Shown: positions 42,955 to 52,773, counted from the stretch's first letter. The stretch is 64,000 nucleotides of DNA from Streptomyces tuirus (GCF_014701095.1 NZ_AP023439.1:124001-188000); one strand, 5' to 3'. The notes: a model not told the origin generated them from the sequence alone. Program-made: numbers and translations.

Positions 42955-43748
42955 GCTGTCTGCCGGGTGGGCTGGGCGAGGGGGGCCAGGGTGAGGAGGC
43001 CGCAGCCGTACGCCTTCGCCCGGCCGATGCCCTGCGTCAGCGTGCGGCACATGGCCTCGGGATCGGTGATTTCGAGGCGTCCGTCGAAGGTGACGGTGAC
43101 GAGCGTGACCGGCTTACCCTGGCGGCGGCCGCCGGGGGCGCGGGATTTGTCGAAGGAGAGCGAGCGTGTGTCGCCGACCGACAGTTCATACCGGTCGCCG
43201 TGGTGGGGTCGGCCATGGTGGGTGGTGCCGTGTGGCAGGAGGCGTCGGGACTGTGGCTTTTCGAGGATGCGGAATCCGGCGCGCTGTTGTCGGTCGTCGT
43301 CCAGGAGCCAGCCCATCTGGTGGGTGGGCGTGAGGTGCGCGGTGATCTTGCGGGGCTCGCTGTCCTTTCGGCGGATGGTGTGGACGGGATTCGCCGTCAG
43401 ACGGAATGACCAGCGGCCACCGGCGGCCAGGCTGTCGAGGAAGGGCGTGTAGGGCTTGGTCTGCCAGCCGGGGTTCTGGGGATCGACCGTCGCTGCGGCG
43501 GGCCATCCGGCCTGTTCGACCAGGTGCGTGAGGTCCGGCTGATCCGGGCTGACGATGTAGAGCACTACCTCCGCGCGGGCCTGTTGGTCCAAACGCCACA
43601 GCACCCGTGGCGTGTCGGGGGCGGGTGCGTCGGTGGGCAGCAGGTGAGGGAACGAGGACATCACTGCCGCATGCATGGCCTGCGGGGAGGAGAGGAGACG
43701 CCGGGCACCGGCCCGTGCCGTGTTCAGGCGGAAACGGGAGAGGTACAT
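42951..43748 (-). CDS. cas6e: CRISPR-associated endoribonuclease Cas6e
   Basis: A 265-residue RAMP protein. The catalytic His is H26 in 'QAMHAAVMSSFP', the position known from the Thermus enzyme, and the Gly-rich loop is 'GIGRAKAYGCGLLTLAPL' at the C-terminus. It cuts the repeat hairpin of the pre-crRNA and stays bound as a Cascade subunit. The repeat stem CCCCGC/GCGGGG of both arrays is its expected target. The start shares one base with the cas5e stop. Confidence 0.95.
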   Translation of the reverse strand: MYLSRFRLNTARAGARRLLSSPQAMHAAVMSSFPHLLPTDAPAPDTPRVLWRLDQQARAEVVLYIVSPDQPDLTHLVEQAGWPAAATVDPQNPGWQTKPYTPFLDSLAAGGRWSFRLTANPVHTIRRKDSEPRKITAHLTPTHQMGWLLDDDRQQRAGFRILEKPQSRRLLPHGTTHHGRPHHGDRYELSVGDTRSLSFDKSRAPGGRRQGKPVTLVTVTFDGRLEITDPEAMCRTLTQGIGRAKAYGCGLLTLAPLAQPTRQTA

Positions 43749-44497
43749 CAGACGCTCTCATCCTCCAGAGCTCCGGGCAATGCCTCGAACGGGTCGTGGT
43801 GCCCCTGCCACTCGTCCGGTGGGCCGGGTGGCAGGGCAACGTGGGTGGTGACGACGGTGCGCAGGGCGTGGCGCCGGTGAGCGGCGGCGAAGCTGAGGGG
43901 CTGGTCACGCAGAGCGTCGGTGGCTCCACGCTCGTCGACCGCCCGCTCCCGGAGGACGGTCAGCTTGTCCGGGGCCTGGTGGAGGAGGCGTCGGCGGTAC
44001 CAGTCGGATGCCTGCCACGGCACGTCCAGCAGTACGTCTTCCAGGCGGGCCCTCTCGTGCAGGCCGAGTTCGACCGGCCCGGACGGCGGGCACGAGCGGC
44101 GGCCGAGGAACGGTGGGTACACCGGGGCTCGCAGGGCCGCGTACAGCTCGGCGAGGAGGGTGTGTTCGCCCTCGACGACGGCGACGAAGACGGCGTCGGC
44201 GAGGTAGAACCGCTCTGACAGCGGCATGGACTTGCCGGTGACGCTGTGGTGTGCCGTCTGGAAGTCCCTGACACGGGTGCCGGGTTGGTCGATGCGTACG
44301 CCGAACCGGAGTGCGGCCAGGGGGGCTAGACGGGCGTCGTCGCCGCGTTCGATGCCGGCTGCGGCGGCGAGCAGGCCGATGACGCCGCTCTTGGTGGGGG
44401 CGGACTCGGTGGTGCGGCGGGTGAAGCGGGACGAGGCCCCCCAGGACTGCAGAGGGCCTGCCAGACGCAGAGCGAGGACGCTGGTGGGGGTGATCAT
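43748..44497 (-). CDS. cas5e: Cascade subunit Cas5e
   Basis: A 249-residue protein with the type I-E Cas5 N-terminus 'VLALRLAGPLQSWGASSRFTRRTTESAPTKSGVIGLLAAA'. It caps the 5' handle of the crRNA in Cascade. It overlaps cas7e by 4 bp at its start (44494-44497). Confidence 0.95.
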   Translation of the reverse strand: MITPTSVLALRLAGPLQSWGASSRFTRRTTESAPTKSGVIGLLAAAAGIERGDDARLAPLAALRFGVRIDQPGTRVRDFQTAHHSVTGKSMPLSERFYLADAVFVAVVEGEHTLLAELYAALRAPVYPPFLGRRSCPPSGPVELGLHERARLEDVLLDVPWQASDWYRRRLLHQAPDKLTVLRERAVDERGATDALRDQPLSFAAAHRRHALRTVVTTHVALPPGPPDEWQGHHDPFEALPGALEDESV

Positions 44498-45687
44498 GCG
44501 GGCTTTTCCAGACGTTCCGCCACGGCTTGGCCGACCGCGGCGACGAGGCCGGTCAGGGTGTCGGACTCGGTGCCCAGGTCGGTGAGCTTCCCGGTGCTGG
44601 GGCCGACGCGCAGCACCCAGGTGAGGGTGGTCTCCTGGTCGCCGTAGGCGCGTTCGATGTCCGGGATGTAAGCGGCGAGCCGGTCGGACGCCTCTCGCAG
44701 ATGGCCGCCCCCGTTGCTGCGGACCGGATCCTCGAAGGCGGCTACGAAGCTGACCGGCCTGGTGGCGCGGAGTTTCACGATGACGGCGTCGGGGTGCGTG
44801 TGGTGGCCGAACGTGTTGATCTTTCCGGTGGGAAGGGAGGCGACGAAGCCGTGCACGAACGCCTCGACGGCCCGGCGTACCGGTTCGCTGCGTGGTTCGT
44901 CCTCGCGTAGTCCCTGGCCGAGGTTGGCGGCCAGCTGGTGCACGCCCAGGGCCGCGTAGCGGTACAGGGTGGCGGAGTTGAAGTCGACGGTGCCGATCAT
45001 GCCGGCGCCGGTCTCTTCCTCGGTGTTCTCGTCGTCGACGGCGGTGTAGTAGTCGGACTCGTTCTCCACCCGGTGGACGCTGATGGCGTGGGCGACCTGC
45101 ACCGCGGCGTCGACGTTGATGTCGGCGGCGTCGGCGACCATGCGGCCGAAGAGGGAGATGTCCACGGAGTGGCGCGTGTCCGCGATCTCGCGCGCGCGGT
45201 CCTTGCTCTTCTTGTCCTTCAGGAAGGCCCTGATGTCGTCCGCGCCCTCAAGGGCGAGGCGGGCCAGGCCGTCGAGCTGGCGGGAGCTGAGAAAGACCAG
45301 GTACTTGCTCTCCGGCGCGGGTGCGGGCCCACCGTCCTTGGCCTGGTCGGCCTTCCGCTTGGGAACCTCGGTCTTCAGACCGGTGGCCTTGACCGTCTCG
45401 TCGGCCAGCCGGAGCGCTTCCTCCACCCCGAGGGCCGGGTCGAGTCCCGTGATCCGCTCCGCCAGGAGTTCCACAACCTTCTTGGTGCGCACGCCAAGTT
45501 CGCTGGGGTCCAGCAGCTGTTCTTCACGGAAGTAGGTGCGGATGGCCCGCTTCCACGCCTGGCTGGAAACTCGGGCGCGCGGCACGCCCCCGTACACGGC
45601 GGTCTTCGGCGCGCCGGTGTCGTCTCGGTTGAGATTGCTGGGCGGGACGGTCTGCAGGGCGTGCACGTCCAGGAAGATGCGGGTCAC
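44494..45687 (-). CDS. cas7e: Cascade backbone subunit Cas7e
   Basis: A 397-residue protein beginning 'MTRIFLDVHALQTVPPSNLNRDDTGAPKTAVYGGVPRARVSSQAWKRAIR', the standard Cas7e/CasC start. Six copies form the crRNA-binding filament. The acidic insert around 'DDENTEEETGAGM' and the thumb region are typical. 4-bp overlaps with cse2 and cas5e indicate coupled synthesis. Confidence 0.95.
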   Translation of the reverse strand: MTRIFLDVHALQTVPPSNLNRDDTGAPKTAVYGGVPRARVSSQAWKRAIRTYFREEQLLDPSELGVRTKKVVELLAERITGLDPALGVEEALRLADETVKATGLKTEVPKRKADQAKDGGPAPAPESKYLVFLSSRQLDGLARLALEGADDIRAFLKDKKSKDRAREIADTRHSVDISLFGRMVADAADINVDAAVQVAHAISVHRVENESDYYTAVDDENTEEETGAGMIGTVDFNSATLYRYAALGVHQLAANLGQGLREDEPRSEPVRRAVEAFVHGFVASLPTGKINTFGHHTHPDAVIVKLRATRPVSFVAAFEDPVRSNGGGHLREASDRLAAYIPDIERAYGDQETTLTWVLRVGPSTGKLTDLGTESDTLTGLVAAVGQAVAERLEKPA

Positions 45688-46367
45688 GAGGCGTCCTTGT
45701 GGGTGTCCGGGGTGATGGGCGGGTTGGCGGTGTGCTCACCGGCGGGGTCGCGCTGCTGCCCGGTCTGGTGGAAGGAGCGGCCCCATTCCCGACGCACGGC
45801 GCCGGGCCCGTCCGGCCACTGCCAGGAGTAGAGCTGCCCGGCGAGCAGGCCATAGTCGAGCGGGACGTCTGCGCGGCGCAGCAGGACGACGATGTCGCGC
45901 AGCCTCTGCGCCAGGCTGACCAGGTCCGGGGCAGTGCCTGCACGCACCAGACGCTTACGGACGGGCTCGTCGATCTCGCTCGGCGGCATCAGACGCCGCA
46001 CGGCTGCCCCCAGGCCGGTGGGCCGCGTGCGCGTGTGCGGGCGGTGCATGCGCGCACTGCGGGACTGCTGGTGGAGCGCGAAGAGAGTCAGGGCCGCGTA
46101 CAGGGCGTCCTCTGCCCGGCTCAACTCGCCCTCGCTCAAGGGACGAAGGCCCTCGGCGCCAGCTTGGTGGAGGGGGCCGGTGTCGACCAGGCTCCACAGG
46201 TCGGGCATTTCCGCCGCGTCCCGGCCTGCGCCACGTCGCAGGCGGGCCAGCGCGGCGACATCCTTGGGACTGTCGCGGAGGTAGCCCTCCTGCCACTGGG
46301 TGATCCGCTCGGCCGCGAGTTCGGCCAAACGCGAGCGGACCGTCGGCGGGGCCTGGGCGGTGGTCAT
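45684..46367 (-). CDS. cse2: Cascade small subunit Cse2/CasB
   Basis: A 227-residue helical basic protein: 'DVAALARLRRGAGRDAAEMPDLWSLV' and 'RMHRPHTRTRPTGLGAAVRRLM' are the usual Cse2 motifs. A dimer stabilises the displaced strand during target binding. It overlaps cse1 and cas7e by 4 bp each. The C-terminal ~35 residues after 'GQLYSWQWPDGPGAVRREWGRSFH' look disordered. Confidence 0.93.
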   Translation of the reverse strand: MTTAQAPPTVRSRLAELAAERITQWQEGYLRDSPKDVAALARLRRGAGRDAAEMPDLWSLVDTGPLHQAGAEGLRPLSEGELSRAEDALYAALTLFALHQQSRSARMHRPHTRTRPTGLGAAVRRLMPPSEIDEPVRKRLVRAGTAPDLVSLAQRLRDIVVLLRRADVPLDYGLLAGQLYSWQWPDGPGAVRREWGRSFHQTGQQRDPAGEHTANPPITPDTHKDAS

Positions 46368-48142
46368 ACGTGCGCCTCCCTGTCGGGGGTAACGGATGTG
46401 TCAGGCCTGGCTGGCGCGCAAGGGACGGATTCCGGCGTTGGCGACGGCCCCGGTACGCGGGCATCGCCGTCCACGCGGCCACCGCTGCCGTCTTGGCCCG
46501 CCTCGCGGTCGCCGGGGTCTCCCAGCACCTTGGCCAGGCGGGCGCGGAACCAGGTGTCGGCGAGGCCCGCGCATAGCCACTGGGTGCCCTTCTTGCCCGT
46601 GACGGTCCTCCCCTGCCAGGCAGCATCGCCCGCCGCCTCGATCAGCCGGTCACCGAGCCGGCCGACCAGGCGGCGCGCTTCGCCCTTCCAGCCGCTCCTT
46701 TGCTCGAACGGGTCACCGGTCTCGGCCAGCACGGACAGCCAAGCCCGGTAGGGCTCTTCCAGCGCCTCGAACCCGGCTGTGCGTGCCGCCGCGCGGGGCC
46801 CTTCCTCATCGCCTCCAGCAGCGCGTGCCAAGTCGGCAGCCAGATCTCCCAGGGCCCGCACCGCCAGGTCGGCGTCCTCCGCGGCGCCGATGGCCTGCCG
46901 GGCATACGTGCGGTCCTGCTGGTGCAGCACCACCACCGGCATCGCCAGGTGATCGTCGACAACCTCGTCGACCACCGACTGCTGCGTCCCGTACGCGGCG
47001 CCGATCACACGGGCCCGGATCAGGAAATGACGCGGCAGATGCCCGTCGGTGACCAGCCGGGCGATCCATTCGAGGACGGCCGGACGTAGGTATTGGGCCG
47101 CTTCTGCTCCCTGCGCGGCCTCGACCCGGTCGGCGACGAGCGAGGCGATACCGCGCCAGGCCGCGCGGGAGGGGTCGTGTTCCCGGGGCAGGTAGACCGG
47201 TGACTGCCGTAGCTTCTTCTCCTGCGCCAGGCTTCGCCGCCATGGCGTCATCGGCTCCCGGCGGTGCATGTTCCGGGACGCGAGCGGGTCTCCGTAGCCG
47301 AGGACGACACCGTGAACGCCCGCCTCGTCGTGGTGCAGGCGCACGCGTCGTGACTGCCAGGTGTAGAGGTCGCGCGGGCCGGTCGCCGCCCGCTCCAAGC
47401 CGCCCGGGCCGCAAGGCTCGCGCCGCCACGCCGGCCGGTCGTCGGCAGTGATCTCAAACTCTGCGGTGTCCTCCGCCACGAGGTTGAGCAGCAGCGTCTC
47501 ACGCAGCGAGTCACCCTCGGCGAAGATACCGCCGAGCCCTCCGGCCCAACCGGTGCCGAGCGGGTAGACCTTGCCCCCCTTGACCCGGTCATCGCCGACC
47601 GCGCCGGACTTGATACCTGAGGTGTCGTAGGCGTGCGCGTGGACCACCCAGCGGGCAGCCTCGGCGAAGGTCAGCCGGTCCACGGCCGGCATCCGGGCGG
47701 TGAAGAACGGCTCGCCGTTGGGCACATCGGCCACGATCCGGTTGAGAGGGAAGACCTCATCCTTCGCCGTGCGCAGCCCGGCCGTCTGGAAGAACGGAAC
47801 CTCGGGATGAAGGAGATCGAAGCGGGCGCGATGGAGGTCCAGATACGGCTGGACGGGCGCGAAGCAGGCAGCCTCGCTCCACAGGTCCGCCCAGTCCTCG
47901 ATGTCGCAGGGGCCGTCAAGGGCGTCGTGGACGATCGCCAGCAGGAGACGTAACAGGGCGAATTCCTGGGTGGCCAGATCCCCGACGATGCGGCGCACGC
48001 TGTGCGCCTGCTCGAAGACCTGCCGCAGCGACAACTCGTCCTGCGAGCCGTCCACTCTGAGCACCTCGATCCACGGCTTGTCCGTGAGATCGAACGACGA
48101 GAGCGTGCTGCTGCCCGTCCCGGATAATTCAGACACGGTCAC
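46364..48142 (-). CDS. cse1: Cascade large subunit Cse1/CasA (Cas8e)
   Basis: A 592-residue protein with the Cse1 N-terminus 'FDLTDKPWIEVLRVDGSQDELSLRQVFEQAH' and 'EVPFFQTAGLRTAKDEVFPLNRIVADVPNGEPFFT'. It recognises the PAM and recruits Cas3. The last ~70 residues ('DREAGQDGSGGRVDGDARVPGPSP') are an Asp/Gly/Pro-rich tail not needed by the family. The start overlaps the cas3 stop by 14 bp. Confidence 0.94.
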   Translation of the reverse strand: MTVSELSGTGSSTLSSFDLTDKPWIEVLRVDGSQDELSLRQVFEQAHSVRRIVGDLATQEFALLRLLLAIVHDALDGPCDIEDWADLWSEAACFAPVQPYLDLHRARFDLLHPEVPFFQTAGLRTAKDEVFPLNRIVADVPNGEPFFTARMPAVDRLTFAEAARWVVHAHAYDTSGIKSGAVGDDRVKGGKVYPLGTGWAGGLGGIFAEGDSLRETLLLNLVAEDTAEFEITADDRPAWRREPCGPGGLERAATGPRDLYTWQSRRVRLHHDEAGVHGVVLGYGDPLASRNMHRREPMTPWRRSLAQEKKLRQSPVYLPREHDPSRAAWRGIASLVADRVEAAQGAEAAQYLRPAVLEWIARLVTDGHLPRHFLIRARVIGAAYGTQQSVVDEVVDDHLAMPVVVLHQQDRTYARQAIGAAEDADLAVRALGDLAADLARAAGGDEEGPRAAARTAGFEALEEPYRAWLSVLAETGDPFEQRSGWKGEARRLVGRLGDRLIEAAGDAAWQGRTVTGKKGTQWLCAGLADTWFRARLAKVLGDPGDREAGQDGSGGRVDGDARVPGPSPTPESVPCAPARPDTSVTPDREAHV

Positions 48143-51059
48143 GGGTCACCTCCAGACCATCAAGGCGGCTGTAGCGGAGTGAGAAGCCTGCCAGCTGGGT
48201 CTGACAATCCTCATCGAGGGCGAGAATCAGCTGGCCGGCCAGCCACGGACTGTCCTTGCCCTGCCAGGCCGGCACGTACAGGTGCTCAAGTTCGGCGATG
48301 GCCTGCTCCAAGGTCTCGGCGTAGGAGAACTGCAGAGGCAGCCGCAGTCCGCAACTCGCCGCCGTACGACCCGCGAACGGCGTTGGCGGCGTGTCCTGAG
48401 GCAGCACCAGGCCGCCACGCTGCCTGCCCTTCCGGTCCGGCTCGAGCCACGGCAGGGTGACCAGATTCCCGTCATCACGCCGCTGAACAACGACGACCTC
48501 CAGACTCTCCCGGCTGTCCCGGACCTGCGCCCGCCCCGTCCTGCTGTCGTCAGCGTCTCCCACACCCGCCGCAACCCATCCGAACAGCGGCCTTCCCGAC
48601 CGCCCGACGTCACCGAGGCGGAACACGGAGGCACGCACGGTCTGATCGGCCCGGTGCTCGTCCAACCGCACTCGGGCCTCCCCCAGCGCACCGGCCCAGC
48701 TCTCCGGACCTACCGGCCCCCGCCCGTACGCACCCTGCACCAGCACGCTGATGTCCAACGGCAGCCGCACCGGACGCTCCGGCCCGCCTTCCAGGTGCGG
48801 CAGCAGCACAGCGGCAGACCGCAGCAGCGCGTACCGCCCGTACACGGCGACCGAACCCCGTACCGGCTCGGTCACGTGGTCCGCCCGGTCACCCCATGAG
48901 GCTCCGGTGAGCAGGCACCGAGCCGTTCGCAGCCCCTTGGGCCGCTCGCTCTGTCCCTCCCCGCGCCGGTGACGGTGCAGTCGTCCCATGCGCTGCAAGA
49001 GCAGGTCCACCGGGCACAGATCGCTCACCAGCAGATCGAAGTCCACGTCCAGGGACTGCTCGGCCACCTGGCTGGCCACCACGATGTGCCGCCCCGTGGG
49101 CCGCCCGTCGGCCTTCTCCGGCGGCCCGAAGCGCCCCAGCAGATCACGGTCCTTGGCCGCCCGGTCGACATCGACGAAACACGAGTGGGCGACGGTGACG
49201 ACGTCGTCACCGAACCTGTCCCGAAGCACGCGGGCGGTCTCCAGCACGCGGCGGACCGTGTTGCGCACCACCAGAACACACCCGCCACCGACGAGTTCGC
49301 TCTCCAACCGGTCGGCAAGCACGTCCAGGTCGTCGCTGAGCCGCTCCACCGCGACGTCCGTGGCCCGGCCGGACGCCCGAGGACGGCGCACCACCGGGGG
49401 GCCTCCCGGCGCGATCGCAGTCAGCAGCGGATACTCGCCGGCTTCCAAGCCCTCCTCTACGGTCGGCTCCGGGGCGCTTCCGGCGTAAGCCTGCAGAAGT
49501 TCATTGCGACGTGTGGCGGGAAGCGTCGCCGACAACATGACCACGGGAACCCCGTATGCCCCAAGCCACGACAGCACCCGGTCGAGGTACACACTCATGT
49601 AGGTGTCGTAGGCGTGCGCCTCGTCGATGACGACGACCTTGCCCGCGATGGCGAGGTGACGAAGCGCCAGGTGCCTGCTCTTCAGTCCCATGAACAGCAG
49701 CTGATCCACCGTACCGGCCACGAACGAGGCCAGCATGGCCCGCTTACGCCCACGCAGCCAGGCATGCGCCACCAGTTCCGCACTCACGCGGCGCCCAACC
49801 GCCTGCTGCCGCGACGAGTCCACCGACGCGTCCACATCGACTGCCGCGACCTGGCCTGCGCCGGCCATCAACCCGGCGAAGTCGTCGTTGAGAGCCGCCT
49901 TGGAATGAGCCAAGTGCACCGAGCTACGTGCCCCCACCACCCCGGGCAGCCCCTTCAGCCAGTCGAGCAGGCGGGGGAACATGGCGTTGCCGGTGGCCAT
50001 GGTGGGCAAGGCGAAGAACACCCCGCCCGCACCTGACCGCGCGGCGAAGATCTCAGCCACGGCGAGTGCAGCCTCCGTCTTCCCCTCCCCCATCGGCGCC
50101 TCAACGATCATCAGGCCCGGAGTCTCCATCTCCCGGGCCAGTTTCACGGCCTCCTCCTGAACGGGGCGCACCGTGGCTCCCGCAGGCAGCCCGAACCGGG
50201 AGGCGAACAACTCCTGCACGCTCGCAGCGGACTCTTCCGCGCGCCAGGGAGCCGGCAGGTCCAATCCCCGCCAGGCCGCAGCAACACGCTTCTCATCACT
50301 GCAGGCCGCCCCGTCGGGGAAATACGGGAACAGATCTGGGTTGCTGGCGATCCAGTCGGACACGATGACCATCGCGGTGAGCAGCACCTGCACCGGCTGC
50401 GGCAGCCGAACCGTCCCCCACTCCCCGAGCCGATCCGCCACGCCGAAGTGGTCGGCGCAGACATCGAGCAACTCGGTCTGCATCCGCCGCCAGACATCGC
50501 CGCTCGGGCCGGGAGTGCGCAGCAACTCCTCATGCTGGAACAGCGCCTTGATCTGACCGTGCTCGGGCGGCACACCATGATGCCCGCCCACCGCAACCGT
50601 GAACTGCCCGGTCCGAGCGGGCGACCATCCGTACCGCTCCTCCAGCCACTCCCCCAACAGCACCTGCCCGGCAAGACCATGCGGCGCGATCCGCCGATCC
50701 GGGCCCATGGCCTTGGCCGAGCGCATCTCCAGGCCGTGGCCTCGCATCGCGTCGGCGAGGCCCTCAACCTGGCAGGCGAACGCGGGAGTCGCCTTGCCGA
50801 TGTCATGCACACCGGCGAGCCACACGGCAAGAGCACGCGCGTCCGCCGCACCCCCTGGAAGCACCTCGGCTATCAGCCTTCGCACCCCGCGAGGCAACCA
50901 CTCATCCCACAACAACCCGGCCGTTGCCGCGCTGTCCTCCATGTGCCGCCACAAAGGCAGCCAGCCGTCGGTATCTCGATCGTGCTTAGCCCACACGGCT
51001 CGGGCCGACTGCCCAAGCCGACCCAGCAGACCGGAACAGGCGCTCCCCCCACTGTCCAT
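48129..51059 (-). CDS. cas3: Cas3 helicase-nuclease (HD plus DExH)
   Basis: A 976-residue protein, first gene of the operon. The HD nuclease lies in the first ~260 residues (H85-D86 in 'LAGVHDIGKATPAF', later 'VAVGGHHGVPPEHG'). The SF2 helicase has Walker A 'APMGEGKTEAAL' near residue 325, the DExH box 'VVIDEAHAYDTYM', motif III 'MLSATLPATRRNELL' and motif VI 'LLQRMGRLHRHRRGEGQ'. After Cascade opens a target, it unwinds and degrades the DNA. All motifs look intact, so interference should be functional. Confidence 0.96.
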   Translation of the reverse strand: MDSGGSACSGLLGRLGQSARAVWAKHDRDTDGWLPLWRHMEDSAATAGLLWDEWLPRGVRRLIAEVLPGGAADARALAVWLAGVHDIGKATPAFACQVEGLADAMRGHGLEMRSAKAMGPDRRIAPHGLAGQVLLGEWLEERYGWSPARTGQFTVAVGGHHGVPPEHGQIKALFQHEELLRTPGPSGDVWRRMQTELLDVCADHFGVADRLGEWGTVRLPQPVQVLLTAMVIVSDWIASNPDLFPYFPDGAACSDEKRVAAAWRGLDLPAPWRAEESAASVQELFASRFGLPAGATVRPVQEEAVKLAREMETPGLMIVEAPMGEGKTEAALAVAEIFAARSGAGGVFFALPTMATGNAMFPRLLDWLKGLPGVVGARSSVHLAHSKAALNDDFAGLMAGAGQVAAVDVDASVDSSRQQAVGRRVSAELVAHAWLRGRKRAMLASFVAGTVDQLLFMGLKSRHLALRHLAIAGKVVVIDEAHAYDTYMSVYLDRVLSWLGAYGVPVVMLSATLPATRRNELLQAYAGSAPEPTVEEGLEAGEYPLLTAIAPGGPPVVRRPRASGRATDVAVERLSDDLDVLADRLESELVGGGCVLVVRNTVRRVLETARVLRDRFGDDVVTVAHSCFVDVDRAAKDRDLLGRFGPPEKADGRPTGRHIVVASQVAEQSLDVDFDLLVSDLCPVDLLLQRMGRLHRHRRGEGQSERPKGLRTARCLLTGASWGDRADHVTEPVRGSVAVYGRYALLRSAAVLLPHLEGGPERPVRLPLDISVLVQGAYGRGPVGPESWAGALGEARVRLDEHRADQTVRASVFRLGDVGRSGRPLFGWVAAGVGDADDSRTGRAQVRDSRESLEVVVVQRRDDGNLVTLPWLEPDRKGRQRGGLVLPQDTPPTPFAGRTAASCGLRLPLQFSYAETLEQAIAELEHLYVPAWQGKDSPWLAGQLILALDEDCQTQLAGFSLRYSRLDGLEVTRDRV

Positions 51060-51279
51060 GAAGGATTGATACAGGTAGCCGGCGACTCAGCAAACCAAAA
51101 TCGGTGAAACAGGATGGTACGCGTGGAAACTGCGCACCAGCGGCGTAGGGTGATCGGTTCAGCGTTGGCTTGCCAGGATGCCCCGAGGAGCAAGGTTGCA
51201 CTTTATGTTCCATTGGCCGGAATCTTTGCAACTCTACGAAACGACGGCTCCCCAGCGGTAACGCCCCAGGTCATCCACT
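51060..51279 (+). promoter_or_regulatory. Leader of CRISPR array 2 and divergent cas3 promoter region
   Basis: A 220-bp region with A/T-richer stretches (e.g. 51085-51110 and 51195-51235). CCATTGGCCGGAATC (51210-51224) and CCAGGTCA (51266-51273) match the array 1 leader with the same 41-nt and 6-nt spacings. It must also carry the leftward cas operon promoter, so cas genes and array 2 are divergently expressed. Confidence 0.8.
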
Positions 51280-52773
51280 CTGCTCCCCGCACCCGCGGGG
51301 ATGGTCCCTGGGTGGGACCCGCGGCGCAGGCGATCAGGTACTGCTCCCCGCACCCGCGGGGATGGTCCTCCGGTCGACTTCGCCATGGCCTAGTTCCCTT
51401 CCTGCTCCCCGCACCCGCGGGGATGGTCCCGACCACGAGATCGGCCAGTACGAGACGGCCGTCTGCTCCCCGCACCCGCGGGGATGGTCCCGACCTCACC
51501 GGCAACGGCTGGTCGACGGCCACCTGCTCCCCGCACCCGCGGGGATGGTCCCTGGGTGGGACCCGCGGCGCAGGCGATCAGGTACTGCTCCCCGCACCCG
51601 CGGGGATGGTCCTCCGGTCGACTTCGCCATGGCCTAGTTCCCTTCCTGCTCCCCGCACCCGCGGGGATGGTCCCGGAAGCCGGACGAGCTCCGGTTCGTG
51701 CTCGCCCTGCTCCCCGCACCCGCGGGGATGGTCCCGACGCCAACCGGTCTGCCTACGACACCGAGCTCTGCTCCCCGCACCCGCGGGGATGGTCCCTCAA
51801 GGGTGGTGCCTAGCCCGTCGAGGATCGGCTGCTCCCCGCACCCGCGGGGATGGTCCCGCGCCGGCTGCTCCACCGGTCGCCGTGAGCGACTGCTCCCCGC
51901 ACCCGCGGGGATGGTCCCATGCGGACGGTGGTCTCCATCGTCTCGGCGATCTGCTCCCCGCACCCGCGGGGATGGTCCCTCGCTGCTTTCCCGCATGCGG
52001 AGTTCGGCGAACTGCTCCCCGCACCCGCGGGGATGGTCCCGAGACGCCCGACGAGTACCAGGACGGCCAGATCTGCTCCCCGCACCCGCGGGGATGGTCC
52101 CGGCTGCACCATCACTCGCGAGCCCACCCCCGGCTGCTCCCCGCACCCGCGGGGATGGTCCCCCCGCCATCCGCAACCTCCCCGACGAACAGCGCTGCTC
52201 CCCGCACCCGCGGGGATCGTCCCTCCGGATTCACGTAGTGGTCGGGGTCTGCGAGTTGCTCCCCGCACCCGCGGGGATGGTCCCGGCGTGCACGGTGCGG
52301 GAGACGACTCCCTTCCCTGCTCCCCGCACCCGCGGGGATGGTCCCAGGCCGAAGTGCCCCTTGTTGTACGTGTTGTACTGCTCCCCGCATCCGCGGGGAT
52401 GGTCCCGACGTAGTCTTGCGGGGGCGCTGGAGTCGGCCTGCTCCCCGCACCCGCAGGGATGGTCCCGCCCTGATCACCACGGTGTCCACGCTCCCCGCCT
52501 GCTCCCCGCACCCGCGGGGATGGATGGTCCCCATGGCGCGCACTCGCTCGATGGCGGCCTCGGCTGCTCCCCGCCCCTTCGGGGGTGGTCCGACGGTCGT
52601 CATCAGAGCGCCTTCCGGGTCTTGCTGCTCCCCGCACCCGCGGGGATGACCCCGAGAACGGCGCTCGGACCATGCCGTCATGGTCCTGCTCACTACGCGT
52701 GCGGCGATGTTCCCGAACACGCCGGGCGCGCAGCCTCGTTACGTCTACTGCTCCCCGTAGCTCGGGGACCTTC
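51280..52773 (+). CRISPR. CRISPR array 2 (type I-E), ~20 good repeats then decaying copies
   Basis: 29-bp repeats with a 61-bp period from 51280. The repeat begins CTGCTCCCCGCACC, differing from array 1 only in its first base, and ends GGGGATGGTCC plus C or T. Repeats 1-15 and 18 are near-identical; changes accumulate rightward at 52195 (one base), 52378, 52438, 52499 (4-bp insert), 52564, 52625, 52686 and 52748, as expected for the leader-distal end. Spacers 1-2 recur as spacers 5-6. The distal end closes with an imperfect GCTCCCCG/CGGGGAGC hairpin (to 52780). Confidence 0.97.
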
